Below, piece after piece: positions 10,976-22,863 of a DNA stretch of 64,000 nt; position 1 is the first letter of the stretch, and each line of letters begins with the position of its first letter. Below the pieces are notes generated by a model. The model was not told the origin of the DNA and did no database searches. It worked only from the letters and a program-made list of their open reading frames with translations. The DNA comes from Straminergon stramineum. Its lineage: Eukaryota > Streptophyta > Bryopsida > Hypnales > Calliergonaceae. The stretch spans positions 30,633,001 to 30,697,000 of the forward strand of contig OY987265.1 of assembly GCA_963920665.1 (NCBI GenBank), in the 5' to 3' direction. The translations under genes and the position numbers were made by a program.

Positions 10976-12763
10976 CCCAATCCTTGAATTACCAGATACA
11001 TCCCTCCCAGAGATCTAGCAAAGAGTAAAACCTTCCAAGCATGGGGAGGGCCATTGCTTGGTCATACCATGTTATTATGTAGAATGGTCATCCTCCACTC
11101 AGAACTCGTGAGTTTTCACTTTATCTCTGGTGTAACTTAACCCCTAAAATTCCTTGCAGACATATGATGGTTTATGAGATTTTGGTCTATTGTTGCAATT
11201 TGACTTTTGACTTGTTCATGTGTGTAATTTATATTTTTAGACACATGTCTTTGATACAAACTTGATCAAATGGTAAGGAATTTGAGTTTGTAATTTTTCA
11301 TGTGTGTTCTAAATGAAGTTGAGATTAAGACCTTTATCATTACCAATGTTGTAGTTTTAAGAAAATTCATTTGAAAAATCTGGACACAAAGGTGATAATT
11401 TTTTGGACTCAAAATGCCAAAGATATTTAGTGGTTAACTTTTAAATGCTAAACCATCCACCTAGTGACTCATTCATGTTTTGAAAAAGTGTACTTCATCT
11501 AATTAAAAGTGTACATTCATTAAAGAAGCTACAATGAAGATCGCTATACAATAAGGTATGTACAACTCAAACCAACAATGCACCCAAGTCAACATTGAGT
11601 ATATTTGTTTGTTGTACATTTGATGTGCGTGAATGTAGGATTTACGTACTTATATAGTGTGAGTTTTTTTAGTTTGCCAGTTGTGGGTGTATTTATCTTA
11701 CATTGATGAAAAGAATAAAGTTTGTTGTTTTCCATGAGTCAATGACATTAATATTTGGAACAAAACTTTGTGATTCGAGGCATGATTTATAAAAACTTAA
11801 TCACACTATCTTTAGTTTCAACACTAAATAGACAACCATTCCCAATTGTTTGAGTTGGATTGATTCTTATTACTTGTAAGTTATAATAAATATGAATTAA
11901 TTATATGATGCATCCTCAATATATATTAATAAAAACATGTACCATTGGCCCAATAGTTGGAGTCGGTCATTTCATGTTATTGAGAAAGTCATCTACTTGT
12001 AATTAGTTTGTGGGGGAGATGGATTAGAAAAGAAGAGTGATTTTGGAATGAGCAAGTAGGGTGGGGTATTCATATGTAAAGTGTGTTGATCCAGATTTTT
12101 TTTTTTAAATACACACTTAAAACTATCTTTTAATAATTTTTTTCATTTCTCCCACAAGGATTTATGTCTTTTCAAGCTCTTTTCTATTTATCTACAAATT
12201 TTGAAAGTTGAAAATGGTCTAAATTCTGATCTTGAAATGTTCACTACAATTCCATTAAAACTTCCAATGTATAAGGTGGGCTCCTTCAAAACACCCCCCT
12301 CCCCCATCTCCTCGTCACTCTAGATAGTACATCTCCAAAAGCAATATGCACCTATGTGGAAGAAACAATTTTAAGAACATCTACTTTGCATATAGTTAAT
12401 CCAAATGCTACATTATTTGCATGGGTTTTTTTCGCCATGTGTCAATTTGTTGGCTTTGTTGTATAGACTTTTTTTTGGACGGACGGTGAGAGGGAGGTCA
12501 GAATATGGCATGTCGAGAGAGTTTTTGCTCAAACCAAAAACATTGGTTCTTTGGTGCATTGGAACTTCTTTTCACTAGCCCACTAGAGAAAAAATCAAGA
12601 AAAATTTGACTAATTTAATAATAGTAAGTACACATGGTAGCAAATGCAAGACATTATACCCATTCCATGAAAGTGGCTCATGCAAGGTGAATGCCGGATA
12701 ATTGTTTTTAGAAAAAAACAGCCCCCTATTTTGAGTTGAGTTTATTTTATGTTCTGCAATGCT
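10976..12763. other. AT-rich intergenic DNA
   Basis: No gene recognised. TTAACCCCTAAAAT at about 11139 matches the terminal motif shared by several repeat families here; its partner was not found. Confidence 0.5.
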
Positions 12764-12966
12764 TCTACATTGAATAGGGGTATTAAGGGGATCCATACTA
12801 ATTAATCGACATTCCACACTAAAGAAATATCTACCTTCATTGTACATCAGTAGTTATTGGAGTGTCCGAGTGATGTACATCATGTTTCAAACATCTACAA
12901 TTTTCTAGAATCAGTCCCTTTAATTTTTTGGTCCCCTTAATCCCCCTATTCAGTGTAGCTAATTTG
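12764..12966. mobile_element. 190-bp MITE, copy 1 (copy 2 at 18822-19013)
   Basis: The left end (gaataggggtattaagggga, from 12770) is inverted at the right end (tccccttaatccccctattc, to about 12953). The inverted match extends outward as ctacattgaat against its complement from cagtgtag. The body, including ccatactaattaatc, attccacactaaa and gatgtacatcatgtttcaaa, is almost identical to 18822-19013. No ORF. The paired minus-strand ORFs overlapping it are chance. Confidence 0.65.
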
Positions 12967-13132
12967 GGGGCTCTCATTGCAAACAGGAATTCAAAATTTT
13001 CAAATTTTATCATGTGTGAAAAATTAGAAATTAATTCTTGCGCTTTCCTGAAGGGTGAAATCCCTGCGTTTTCACCATGCCGGCATGGCCCACCTCGTAG
13101 GACGGGTTTAGCGACCTGCAAGCAATGGCGCC

Positions 13133-13165
13133 GGGTGGGTCCGGGTGGGTCCGGGTGGGGTGGGG
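13133..13165 (+). repeat. Three tandem ccgggtgggt units; G-quadruplex motif
   Basis: The 10-mer ccgggtgggt is repeated three times, then runs into ggtgggg. The array carries eight G-runs of three or four within 33 nt, with loops of one to three bases, so several alternative quadruplex registers are possible on the + strand. Confidence 0.7.
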
Positions 13166-13374
13166 AGTCTCCAGTATTATTAAAAGAACGTGTTGATTAG
13201 CGAGAGACAGACCCGTTTCTAGACTTTTCGCATCCCTCCCGTGCCTTCACTGAACGTATTCTTTGCTATTGGTAGCTGGTTCCGCACGTGCATCCAAGAC
13301 GATTGGATCCGAAGGCGTGGGCCCTTCTAAAGTCTCCCGCCACAAAAAACAGCAAAATATCCGAGGGCGAGGCT

Positions 13375-13408
13375 AATAACATAACATAACATAACATACC
13401 ATAACATA
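13375..13408. repeat. (ATAAC)n microsatellite
   Basis: About six to seven copies of the pentamer ataac, interrupted by one variant (atacc). Confidence 0.8.
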
Positions 13409-14093
13409 GTACTGGACTACTGTCCCAACAATTTTATTTTATTTTATTTTAATCTTTTTATGGTTCTTTTCTGAATCACGTGGAGAATTCCCATTGAAAG
13501 CGGACGAACTTAGATAATTCCCACTGGCTGTTTCAACTGCCCCAAAAAACAAAAAGGAAAGGAAAAAACAACGGACAAGAAGGGAGGAAAATAAATTAAA
13601 AAAAAAACACAGTATACAATATCTGATTTCCTTCCTGGCCTTAGATGTTATTGCTGACCAGTGAGCTGGCTGTCCTGGAAGCTTTCAGTCAGTGAGTCAG
13701 TGAGTCAGTACAGTACAGTAGTGACTACAGTAGTGAGTCTTCAGTCTTTTGTCTGTCCTTGTCCTTGTCATAGGGGTAGGTGTTCCAGGCAAGCTAGCTA
13801 CGTAAGAGGACTAGGGGAAAGGGGGGGTCCACACGCTTTGAAATAGACCATGTGGGGATTAATGACGATTCGCTGATTGGACGACAGAACTGGACGCTAC
13901 TGTCCCGGCGGTGGAGGAACAGGCCACTAGGCTAACGTGGCGGATCAGGGTAGGGCAGGGCAGGGCGGGAGCGGAGCCAGATCTTTTGCAACGAACGGCG
14001 GAAGATTCAAAGAAGACGCACTGCAGGCATGCAATAGGCGTACACCAATAATAACTGAAGGGACGGAGCTCCCGCGGACGTCGTGGGCGTTCT

Positions 14094-14157
14094 CGAAAAG
14101 GAAAAGGAAAAGAAGAAAGAAGAAGAAAAAAAGAAAAAAGAAAAAGGGAAAGGAGAA
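14094..14157 (+). repeat. Homopurine tract
   Basis: About 60 bases of nearly uninterrupted A and G (gaaaaggaaaagg... to gggaaaggagaa). Translated it gives lysine/glutamate-only ORFs, which should not be read as protein evidence. Long purine mirror-like tracts can form triplex DNA. Confidence 0.7.
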
Positions 14158-14290
14158 CCCAACTCTCAAGGGCCGGCCGGCTGGAATTCAGGAAAGGACG
14201 GACAGGCCTTCGGTAGTGATGAGTGGACTCAGTTTTTTACGGTGTTGGCTATTTTTTGTGAAGGAAATTTTTCATTTGGGGTTTGGAATC

Positions 14291-15443
14291 ACTGCTGGAT
14301 TTTAAGATAAATTCTCAAAATTTACCTAGATTGATCACCTAGTTTTCATATTACTATTATTGAGGATCACCCCAAGGATCACATGAGTATTGAGGAAACA
14401 ACTAGATATAGCTTCTCCAAAATGAAGAAAATAAGAAAAAAAAAATTGTGGTTGGATTGGCAGGGGGGGCCTAAAACTATAGGCTTTTGATATTTATTGC
14501 AGATAATTGAATTTGTAAAATCATAAAACAAGTGGGTAAGTTAATACAGGTCTAAGTAACAAAAATATAATCAATGAATTTGAAAGAGGTATGCGGTTGG
14601 GTTGGGTTGGGTTGGTCTCAAAGTGGGGTGGAGAAAGGTGGAGAATCTTTTATTCTCCCGAAATATTCACTCTTCTTTGAAAAGTCAAGAGTCCTATTTT
14701 AGGGTGTATATGTAGCAACATGTGAAGCCATCTTGACTTGTTTCCTTGTAGCTTTCCTACAAAAAAAGATAGGGCATATGTTGGGAAGTTTTAAAACTAC
14801 ACACTTGCACATGAAAGTCTCGATTGAATCAAGAAGAGTGGTCTATCTTGTTGTGAATAGTACTATCTAGTTATATTTGGACTTAGACTTGTGCTAGAGT
14901 AAACATGAAAAGTAAGATGGGAACGCAAAGAATTTAATTGGCTTGTTGTCTCCACTTGGATAGCTTGGTTTGTTGTAGAATACCCATAAAATTTACAACG
15001 AGGTGGCATTCCATGCACAAATATGAAGTGGTCTGAACTCCCAAAATTGGTAGGATTGAGCCAACTTAGAAACATGCTCTTACTTGGTGGTTCGGGTTGT
15101 CAAACCAAATTTTTAAAAATAGATTCCAAAATTACAAGAGATTATTTTCTCTAAAAAAATTACACATTCAAAATAAATCTTGCAAATTATTCCTATTTTA
15201 ACTCCTAAAGGACCACAAAAGTTTCTTTTGGCAACATAGAAATTTTGGACATCTCACTAAAAATGGAATTTCATCTTTTGAATTTTGAATTTTCACACAC
15301 TATGTGGTTGAAGAGTAGCTTTAAGGCACAACAATTTTCATAACTTTTGACTACATACTTAAGAAAATTATTGTATGATGTGTAGTTTTTTATCAATAAA
15401 GCTCAAAAAATCACTTTATGAAGAAATGAAAATTAAATTTTTT

Positions 15444-15482
<39 letters not shown>

Positions 15483-16999
15483 GCATATAAAAATATTTGA
15501 ATCATTCTATTTTGCCTAACAAGATGAAAGTTGTGAGGAATTTTTGTTTGGAGGTAGTTATAGAATCTCTACTCTAAAATAACTTTTTAAGTATCTTACC
15601 TAACTAAATTTTCAATACTTTTTGAAAAAAATATAATCATGGAATATAGATTGTTTGTTAAAATATTACAATCATTGGGGTTGGAATTTTTTTTATTCCA
15701 TAACTAAATTCTTGACAATCTAGTTTTTTTAATCATTATCTATTTCTTATACCTACTACATTTTTCAAGCATAAATATGAAATATATTTTTTGGAATTAT
15801 TTATATGTATTCCCAACTTATTTCTTCAGCATATTATGGAGAGTTGTAAGTTCTAGTATCTACGTATTCTTGTGTAAAATTTTTGAAAGATGAAATCTAA
15901 TTGTTTGGGTAGAGTTAAAAATACTTCACATTTTTGAAACCCAAGCATCATGATCTTGGAATTGGTAAGGTTTTTAATTCTGAAATTTTAGGAGGATGTA
16001 CTCTAACATGTTGACTAAAGGATCTTGTGTTTTTTCCTATATGATTTGTTAAAAAACAAACATGGATGAAGATTTTAGCCTTGCTTTGGAGACTAGTATT
16101 TTGAAGTAGTTTTGGGCATTCAAGTATGAAAGAACTTTAGGGGTTAAAGAATTTTCCAAAATACTTTTTCCAACTCTAGTTGATAATTTAGACAAAAATG
16201 TTATCCGAGACTACTTGGTACAATAGTTGAGAGAACCCCTTGTGGGTCTTTGTGGAATTCCATAGCATTCTTGAATAGGGATGTAGAAGTGTTTCTATTA
16301 TGTCATTGTACCATAAATAATTCCTTAAACATTGGCCTATGATTCATGGGCAAGCTTCTATTCCAAAAAAAATTGCACTAAAAAACAACTTCATTTATGG
16401 AAATTAGAATGATTCTTATTATGAAGTTCAAGAATGTTATGCCCAATTGCCTGATACTCTTCAAAGTTACTGGCACTATGGGGATTGGAGAATCTAAATG
16501 TGAAGAGAAGCCAATTTTTTCTTTCAATAGAAGAATCTCTACTAAATTCAGGTCTCTATAATTAATCCTAGAAGAACACAATTGCATGTGACTAAGGTAG
16601 TCTTAAAATTATATTGATTATTAGACCAATGGGTACTCTCTTTATTTCTACAATTAGCAACAAGTTAAATCACCCATACAACATCCTTACATTGTTAAAA
16701 GAATCTAAGAGCTACAACTATATGGAAGTGGTTCAAAATCAAAATATGTATATATAATTTGACTAAACATCATTGCATTGTAGTAATTGAGTGGATTTGT
16801 TTAAAACAATACTACAAGCCTTTCAAGGAAGGGTGAGAATTTTTTTTCCACACTTGTCATAAATGTCAAAATTTTCCCCCTACTTTTGGACCGTCAAATT
16901 GCATTTTTTGACCTTTTCTACCTAATCGGGGTTATAGGATTCAAAATATGAATTCAAAATCTTATCATCTAAGGTGAAATAATAATTTGTCCCTACATT
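14291..16999. other. AT-rich intergenic DNA
   Basis: No gene recognised. A ggttgggttgggttgggttg run lies near 14596. CTTTAGGGGTTAA at about 16137 is another copy of the shared repeat-terminal motif. Confidence 0.5.
15446..15483. repeat. Compound microsatellite (TC)n(TA)n
   Basis: About ten TC units followed directly by about nine TA units. Confidence 0.85.
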
Positions 17000-17189
17000 C
17001 ACTACAAGAGAAAGGGGTGTTTTAAGTATAATTCTAAACATATAGTCCTACAAGTAACAATCTTAAAGGGGTGTTTTCAACAAAAATTTACGAAACACAC
17101 ATGTATTTCTAGTAAATTTTTATTGAAAACATCCCTTTAAGGTTGTTACTTATAGGACTATACTTAAAACACCCCTTTCTCTTGTAGTG
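17000..17189. mobile_element. CACTA-type MITE with 3-bp TSD
   Basis: The element begins CACTACAAGAGAAAGGGGTG and ends with the exact inverted complement (cacccctttctcttgtagtg). ATT lies immediately outside both ends (16997-16999 and 17190-17192). CACTACAAGA-type termini and a 3-bp duplication are the signature of the CACTA (En/Spm) superfamily. The whole 190 bp is close to one palindrome: the left arm has a short insertion (about 11 nt) relative to the right arm. No coding capacity. Confidence 0.88.
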
Positions 17190-18821
17190 ATTTTATCCTT
17201 CCTAAGAAGCCTTGTAGCACTAGTATAGTAGAATCCTTGTTGAGTGGTCATATTGATTTTGTGGCCCAAATTATAATCTAGTTGATGAATTAATGGATAC
17301 ATTTGAAGGCAAAAATCTTCGTCATGAGAACATGTGTTAAACTTTTAGAGAGTAGATATTGTAGCAATAAATGAAGAAGGGACCACATTTTTTACCTATT
17401 TGTTTGAAATACATCCATGATTATTTGTATATGAATTATTTAAGTCATTTAACAATATAGAATTATACATATCTTAGAGATAAATCTTATATGAAAATTG
17501 GACACTACATATTCAAGATTATATTGTTTGTATGAAGCTAATTTCAAATATGGAAAAAAATATTTCTAAAAGTAATATGCATGAGAGAGCGATTGGTATG
17601 AAGAATATTTTCAGAAGTGAAGATGAATTAGTAAGCAACTATTGCACTTGATTGTTCAAAATGACATTCTACACGTGCTTGGCTATCCTATAGAAATTCT
17701 ACTAAAATTGAAATTCATGGTTGTTTGGAGTATATGATTCTCTTGAAAGAATCATAGAAAGAACATTCCTTTACAAATCATTAGGAAGAAGGTCAAGGTA
17801 GGAGAAATTGAAAACATAGACTTCTATGATCATGTCATTGATTTCTTTAATAATGTCATTCTTTTTATAAACAACATTATTTTGCTTTGAAATATTACAT
17901 TGTATTGGAAGTTGTATATTCATAAATGTCTACAATTTGACTTCCTTATTTGATAATTTCTTATGACAAATTCCAATAACATATCTTGTTTTAGTCGTCT
18001 TCATACCTCAAAATTAACTAGGATGATTTTCTTTAATATGACCATGTTTTTATATATTGTTTATTAAATTGGTTCTCATGACAAACAATATCATTCCCAA
18101 AGAAGGTGCCTCTATAAACTAATGTATTGTGAGTGATTTATAAATCCAAATCATTTGCTATTGTGATTTCCAATGGTCACTTAGGCACCAAATTGGATGA
18201 AGGATTAACCCTAAAAAATAGACTCATAACCATGATAACTAGTTGTGTATTTCCCTTATGAAAATGTGAATTCTTTTGTCCTACAAAAGAGTTCAAAGTC
18301 ATTCATAGGACACTTCAAAATAAAATTAGAGAACCTATAAAAAATCTCCAAAAAATAGTTTTACTTTCTCAAAATTTATTATTTTCATTATTAGTCTAGA
18401 AGATTAAAGTTATTAGTCTAAAAAATTATCATGCATCATAATTCAGACTCTATCTACTTTATGTGAAGGTCTGATTCAACACTCAAGTGCCAAAATTGAA
18501 TTTCCAAGTGAGATTCTTAGAGGTCCACATCACCTCAACACTATTCACAAGATGGCATATGACAGGGATTTTTTACAAAATGACTTAATTTTTGTCGGAA
18601 TCTGACCATCACATAGGGTATGCACAACAACATAAGGGAATACCAATTTAGATCTTTCTACCTTAATCTACAAACATCAACACAGATATTCAGTGTTTAA
18701 TAAATGACTAAGTATCTTTTTGTGTAGGACAAAAGTGCAACTATTCATCGTCAAAATTTTTTGTGGAAAGGAGAGATCTTCTATAGTATTTTGACCTCCA
18801 ATAAAAAATTTTGGTTTTAAA
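17190..18821. other. AT-rich intergenic DNA with a repeat fragment
   Basis: No gene recognised. Positions about 18690-18815 carry an inverted fragment of the 225-bp repeat family (ctttttgtgtaggacaaaag, agagatcttctatagtattt and ttgacctccaat). Confidence 0.5.
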
Positions 18822-19013
18822 GGGGAATAGGGGTATTAAGGGGATCCATACTAATTAATCAACATTCCACACTAAATAAATATCTACCTTTATTGTACAT
18901 CAATAGTTGTTGGAGTGTCCAGGATGTACATCATGTTTCAAACATCTATAGTTTTCTTGAACTAGTCCCTTTAATTTTTTGGTCCCCTTAATATCCCTAT
19001 TCAATGAAGATCA
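18822..19013. mobile_element. 190-bp MITE, copy 2
   Basis: Begins gaataggggtattaagggga and ends tccccttaatatccctattc. It is nearly identical to copy 1 at 12764-12966 apart from scattered substitutions and a two-base deletion (gtgtccgagtgatg against gtgtccaggatg). Flanks differ, so it is an independent insertion rather than a segmental duplication. Confidence 0.65.
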
Positions 19014-19242
19014 ATGTCGGGGAAGAACCGGCAGCTAGTTCAAAGTTAGCTGGTGGAATTGGTAAAATAACCAGTTGCAATTTGAAAACATTGGCTAAAA
19101 AACAATGGAAATAAACAAAAAAAAATCGATTTTGAATGGAAAATAGAGAATATATCCGGACTTTGTGCACGAAAAAAACGATTGAATTTGGGAATTGAAG
19201 GAAAATAACCCAAAAAACTCAAAAAAATTCCTGAATGTTGGT

Positions 19243-19367
19243 GTAGATGATGTCACACGGTTCCAAAGGCGATGATTTCCACGGACACCAATCCGTCCTT
19301 TAAGGCTTAAAGGACGGATTGGTGCCCATGGAAATCATCGCCTTTGGAACCATGTGACATTATCTAC
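19243..19367. repeat. 125-bp near-perfect palindrome
   Basis: Two 62-nt arms (19243-19304 and 19306-19367) are separated by a single central base (cctttaagGcttaaagg). About four mismatches occur over 62 bp. The right arm is the start of a 225-bp-family element, so the palindrome probably arose when two elements joined head to head. It could extrude as a cruciform or fold in RNA. Confidence 0.85.
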
Positions 19368-19540
19368 TTTAAAAAAATAAAAAAATACACATTGGAGGTC
19401 AAAGTATTGTAGAAGATCTTCCCTTTCCACACAAAATTCCAAGAAAATAAAAAATGAAGAGTTGCAGTTTTGTCCTAGATAGAGAGATTCCTTGTCATCT
19501 ATTGGACACTAAACGTCCTGTGTCGACCTTTATGGGTTAA
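19300..19540. repeat. 225-bp repeat family, copy 1 (+ orientation)
   Basis: Starts with cttaaaggacggattggtg and ends with ctttatgggttaa. Internal landmarks shared by all copies are catggaaatcat, gtgacat.atctact, attggaggtcaaa, gaagatct.ccctttccacac and ctttgtcatcyattraacac. No ORF. Confidence 0.6.
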
Positions 19541-20463
19541 GGCTTGAAACGATGATAAATGAAGCTTGTAAATCCCAAGTGTCATATGTGCTTATCAACA
19601 TTGATGAGTGTCCAAATTTGCCACGGGGACTCCGGAAAGCAGTGCATCGCTGCTGCTACTCGCTAACTTAACTGCAACTCCTAAACTTAGTTCCACTGAT
19701 GAGCGCCCCTGAATTACCGTGAACTGCTCGTACTTTGCACAGAATCCTCTTCAGAATTCGCGTCGAACTGTTCCTGGGACTTCTGAAACGTCGTCTACGC
19801 TTACTCGGCTCCGATCAGCTTGGCCGATGGGTTTCGTTCTTTCTGAAAAGTAACTCTTGAACCGCTACTTGATTCCAATCAAAGCTAACTGAAGCGTATG
19901 TCAGTGGATAGACTGTCGTTAAGGGCGCAGAACAAGCTAGACGTCAGTCCGATAAGTTATGATATAATACGTCCTGCTGCTGCATGATTGCCGTGGGGAT
20001 AATTGAGAATTTTGGTCCTGTGAATAATGTGATTCAGAATGGAGAATTAAGTTATTACTGTCTGTATCCAGGAACCAGTGAACCGGGTTTTGGGGGAGTG
20101 ATCGGAGCCGATGTGAGCGGTAGATGAGCAACCCACGTGACGAATTGAAGTGCGCCGAGCTTGGGATTTGTTTAATCGGACAGTATTGATAACTGAAGCA
20201 GAAAGTCGACTAACTTAAGCAGGATATGCGGCATAGATTTCTTGCTTTGAGCTCGTTGTACAGTTTTGTACCAGCTCTCTAGAATTGCTATCCAGAATGG
20301 CTACGTTTCTACGAATTCAAGTTCGAATGACTTACATATTCTTTTTCACATTTTCTCACAAGGTGTGAACATGTGTACCCTCTTTGCGGGAATATCATGT
20401 GCCAGTATCCAAAGTTAAGATGACTCAATAAAATACGTATTGTAGATCCCGTGTGTTGTTTTT
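19541..20463. other. GC-richer non-coding island
   Basis: A 0.9-kb stretch whose composition resembles the genic regions, ending near aataaaatacg (about 20429). The only ORF (minus strand 19937-20131) has no recognisable motif. It may be a non-coding transcript or gene relic; I cannot assign a function. Confidence 0.35.
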
Positions 20464-20684
20464 TCCTTTAATCCTTGAACGTCGAAGCGATGGATGACAA
20501 GCAATCTCTCCATGTAGGACAGAACTACAACTATTCATCCTCGGAATTTTGTGAGAAAAGGGTAGGTCTTCTCCAATAGTATGACTTCCAATGAATATTT
20601 TTGATTTTTTTTAAAGTAGATGCTATCACACCATTCCAAAAGGGAAGATTTCCATGGTCACCAACATGTCCTTTAAGGGTTAAT
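20464..20684. repeat. 225-bp repeat family, copy 2 (inverted)
   Basis: Reverse orientation of the family: begins ctttaatccttgaacg and ends tcctttaagggttaa, with ggatgacaagcaat, gtaggacagaac and gatttccatggtcaccaa inside. Confidence 0.6.
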
Positions 20685-22258
20685 TTTTTTAATTTAGCAA
20701 GTACTCCGTATGTAATAAACATGGTTACATGGAAAGGATTGACATAGACGGATAATATGAAATTGTCAAAATTAAAACATATGGGAAGCATAAAAATCTC
20801 ATGCCAAGAGAAGTCAAAGTTTGTCAAAGCTAACCAACAAGTATGAACTTCTATTTATTCTAATGCTATAATCTTGTAATCTATGAGGTCCATGTTTTTG
20901 ACTTTTTTCCTCACATTACCATACTAGTCTAGTATAATTTAATACTCTTAATTTTTTTTAAATACTAATTTATTTTGATTTCAAATTGATTTCAAAGCAC
21001 TAAAATCAAAAGGCAATTTTGATAATTTCAATTTTTCCTAAATCTACTTCGTTCCATTTGAAATTCTTGTTAATCTTCCTTTTAACTTCTTTCTTAGAAA
21101 AATCTGAGAGTTAGAAAAGAAAAGAGTGAAATCTTGACAATGGTATAGGACTTGATTGTTATTCCAAATATATGCCAAATATAACTCTATCATGGTCTTC
21201 CACGCAACACAATTATGTTGAAGATAATGGACATAGTATTTCCAATACATTGCAAGCGTACAAAGAAAATGTGGTAAGTTGGAACAAGGTATAAGCATAA
21301 ACATTCTCATACAAAAATCACAATAATTGCAAACATACTAAAACTACATATCTCATTGAAGCATATCTATCTATATCTATATCTATATATATCTGTGTGT
21401 GTGTAGAGAGAGAATTAAATATCCAAATTTTTTTAGTTGAAAATTTTGGAATTATTTGAATAATCTGCTTACACAAGGTTTGAAGTTCTAGAAAATTTGA
21501 AATTTTGCATTTTGACATATTCCATATGGATTAAGTAATTGCCTTCTTCCTTTTAGGTTATATAAACTAATAAATGTGTTAGCTTTTCATTGTTCTGATT
21601 TGTGTTAAATGACATTGAAATATATGTTGATTTCCATTATTTCTAACATACAATTTCTCTAGTGTTTTCACTATGTTTATTACTAGTATATTAAATTTTG
21701 AGCTTGGGTGCAAGGGAACAGCAACCATATAACTATGGGGTTTTATTCTGAAGTTGAGAAGTTGAAATGCAGAAAGCTAATCTAATGCAACTTTAAGATA
21801 ATTGTACCTAATAATGATCTCCAAGGTAAATCTGTCCTTGTGGGACCCAATTTGAATGGAGGATTTAACGTCCTCCCTTTCTTCCATGTCCAATTCTAAT
21901 TTTTTTTCTATTTTCTTTTTCTTCTTCTCTTTTTTCTTTTTTTTTCCTTCTTCTTTTTCTTCATGCCGGTAAGCCGGATTGTGGTAGATTCTCGGTGCAC
22001 GGATCGGATGTCTGCCCTATTTGGGTCCCTTGGCATGAACCTTTTTTTTTATGGGAAGGGCGAATAAATAGGTCTGCACTGAGCTATTCTATATATAAAG
22101 ATAATAGGAGCCTAGACTGACACCCTTAACTATTATTATGAACTTATTATTATACCCGAGTTTGAATCTTTCTGGTTCTGAACCACTGGCCAAGCCTGGA
22201 ATGTGGGCCTTAACTTAACCTTAAAGTCCCATTCCCCAGTGGGCCAATCCCAACATCC
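20685..22258. other. AT-rich intergenic DNA with simple repeats
   Basis: No gene recognised. It holds a tatc/ta/gt/ag compound microsatellite (about 21364-21412) and a 60-bp pyrimidine tract (about 21899-21962). Confidence 0.5.
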
Positions 22259-22321
22259 CACGTGGAAACCTTTTGATTCTTCACGTGTCCATTATTCACG
22301 TGTCCATCAGTTCTTCACGTG
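22259..22321. promoter_or_regulatory. Cluster of four perfect G-boxes
   Basis: CACGTG occurs at 22259-22264, 22282-22287, 22297-22302 and 22316-22321. Three of them sit in a loose tandem ttcacgtgyccat. CACGTG is bound by MYC2-class bHLH and by bZIP factors. The cluster is between the two JAZ genes, about 2.8 kb past the 3' end of gene 2, with no gene start beside it. Confidence 0.6.
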
Positions 22322-22426
22322 CCCATTCTGCTGCAAAGTTGTCGCCCTTTCTTTCACATGACTTGCCCAGTACAGTACAAACTTCAGGGATTTGACAAAT
22401 TTGGAAGTCTATCTTACAATGGAAGT

Positions 22427-22647
22427 TAACCCTACAACGCCGGGTTGGTGACCGTGGAAATCATCCCTTTTGGAATTGTTCAACATCATCTACTTTTGAA
22501 AAAACTGAAAAAAATAGTCATTGGAGATCAAACTATTGTTGAAGATCTCTCCTTTCTACAAAATATTTTCGGGATGAATAGTTGCATACAAGGATTCTTT
22601 GTCATTCACTCACTCAAAAGTGGTCATGGCATTGATTATGGGTTCAA
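22427..22647. repeat. 225-bp repeat family, copy 3 (+)
   Basis: Begins ttaaccctacaacgccggg and ends attgattatgggttcaa. Carries the family landmarks ggttggtgaccgtggaaatc, cattggagatcaaac and ctttgtcattcac. Confidence 0.6.
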
Positions 22648-22863
22648 TCATCGCTAGAAGATTTCCTTTGTGGTCTAACGAAGGTTCGAAGTTCAAATAG
22701 GTGTTGACTTAAGAGCATCCCCATGTGACCTCATGGCTCATCTTGAAAAAAGAAGAGAAGGAACCACCCCTCCGAAGTCCTTGCTTGGTAATCAACCACC
22801 AATCAACCAAGGCAACATGTTTTCAAGTCCGAAGGCCTATTTGCCTTGCAAAATCAAAAACCT

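Larger units (their letters stand above)
13080..14290. other. GC-richer non-coding island
   Basis: Composition differs from the AT-rich flanks, as in the JAZ promoter blocks. ORFs here (13661-13846, 13937-14305, 14083-14310) are low-complexity or without recognisable domains. It contains a G-quadruplex-type repeat (13133-13165), two CACGTG sites (near 13286 and 13479), an (ATAAC)n array (13375-13408), repeats of gtgagtca and gtacagta near 13690-13725, and a 60-bp purine tract. It may be a dead gene's 5' region or a non-coding transcript. Confidence 0.4.

Noticed and set aside
13937..14310. Lys/Glu-rich ORFs
   Set aside because: Produced by the homopurine tract; no domain outside it.
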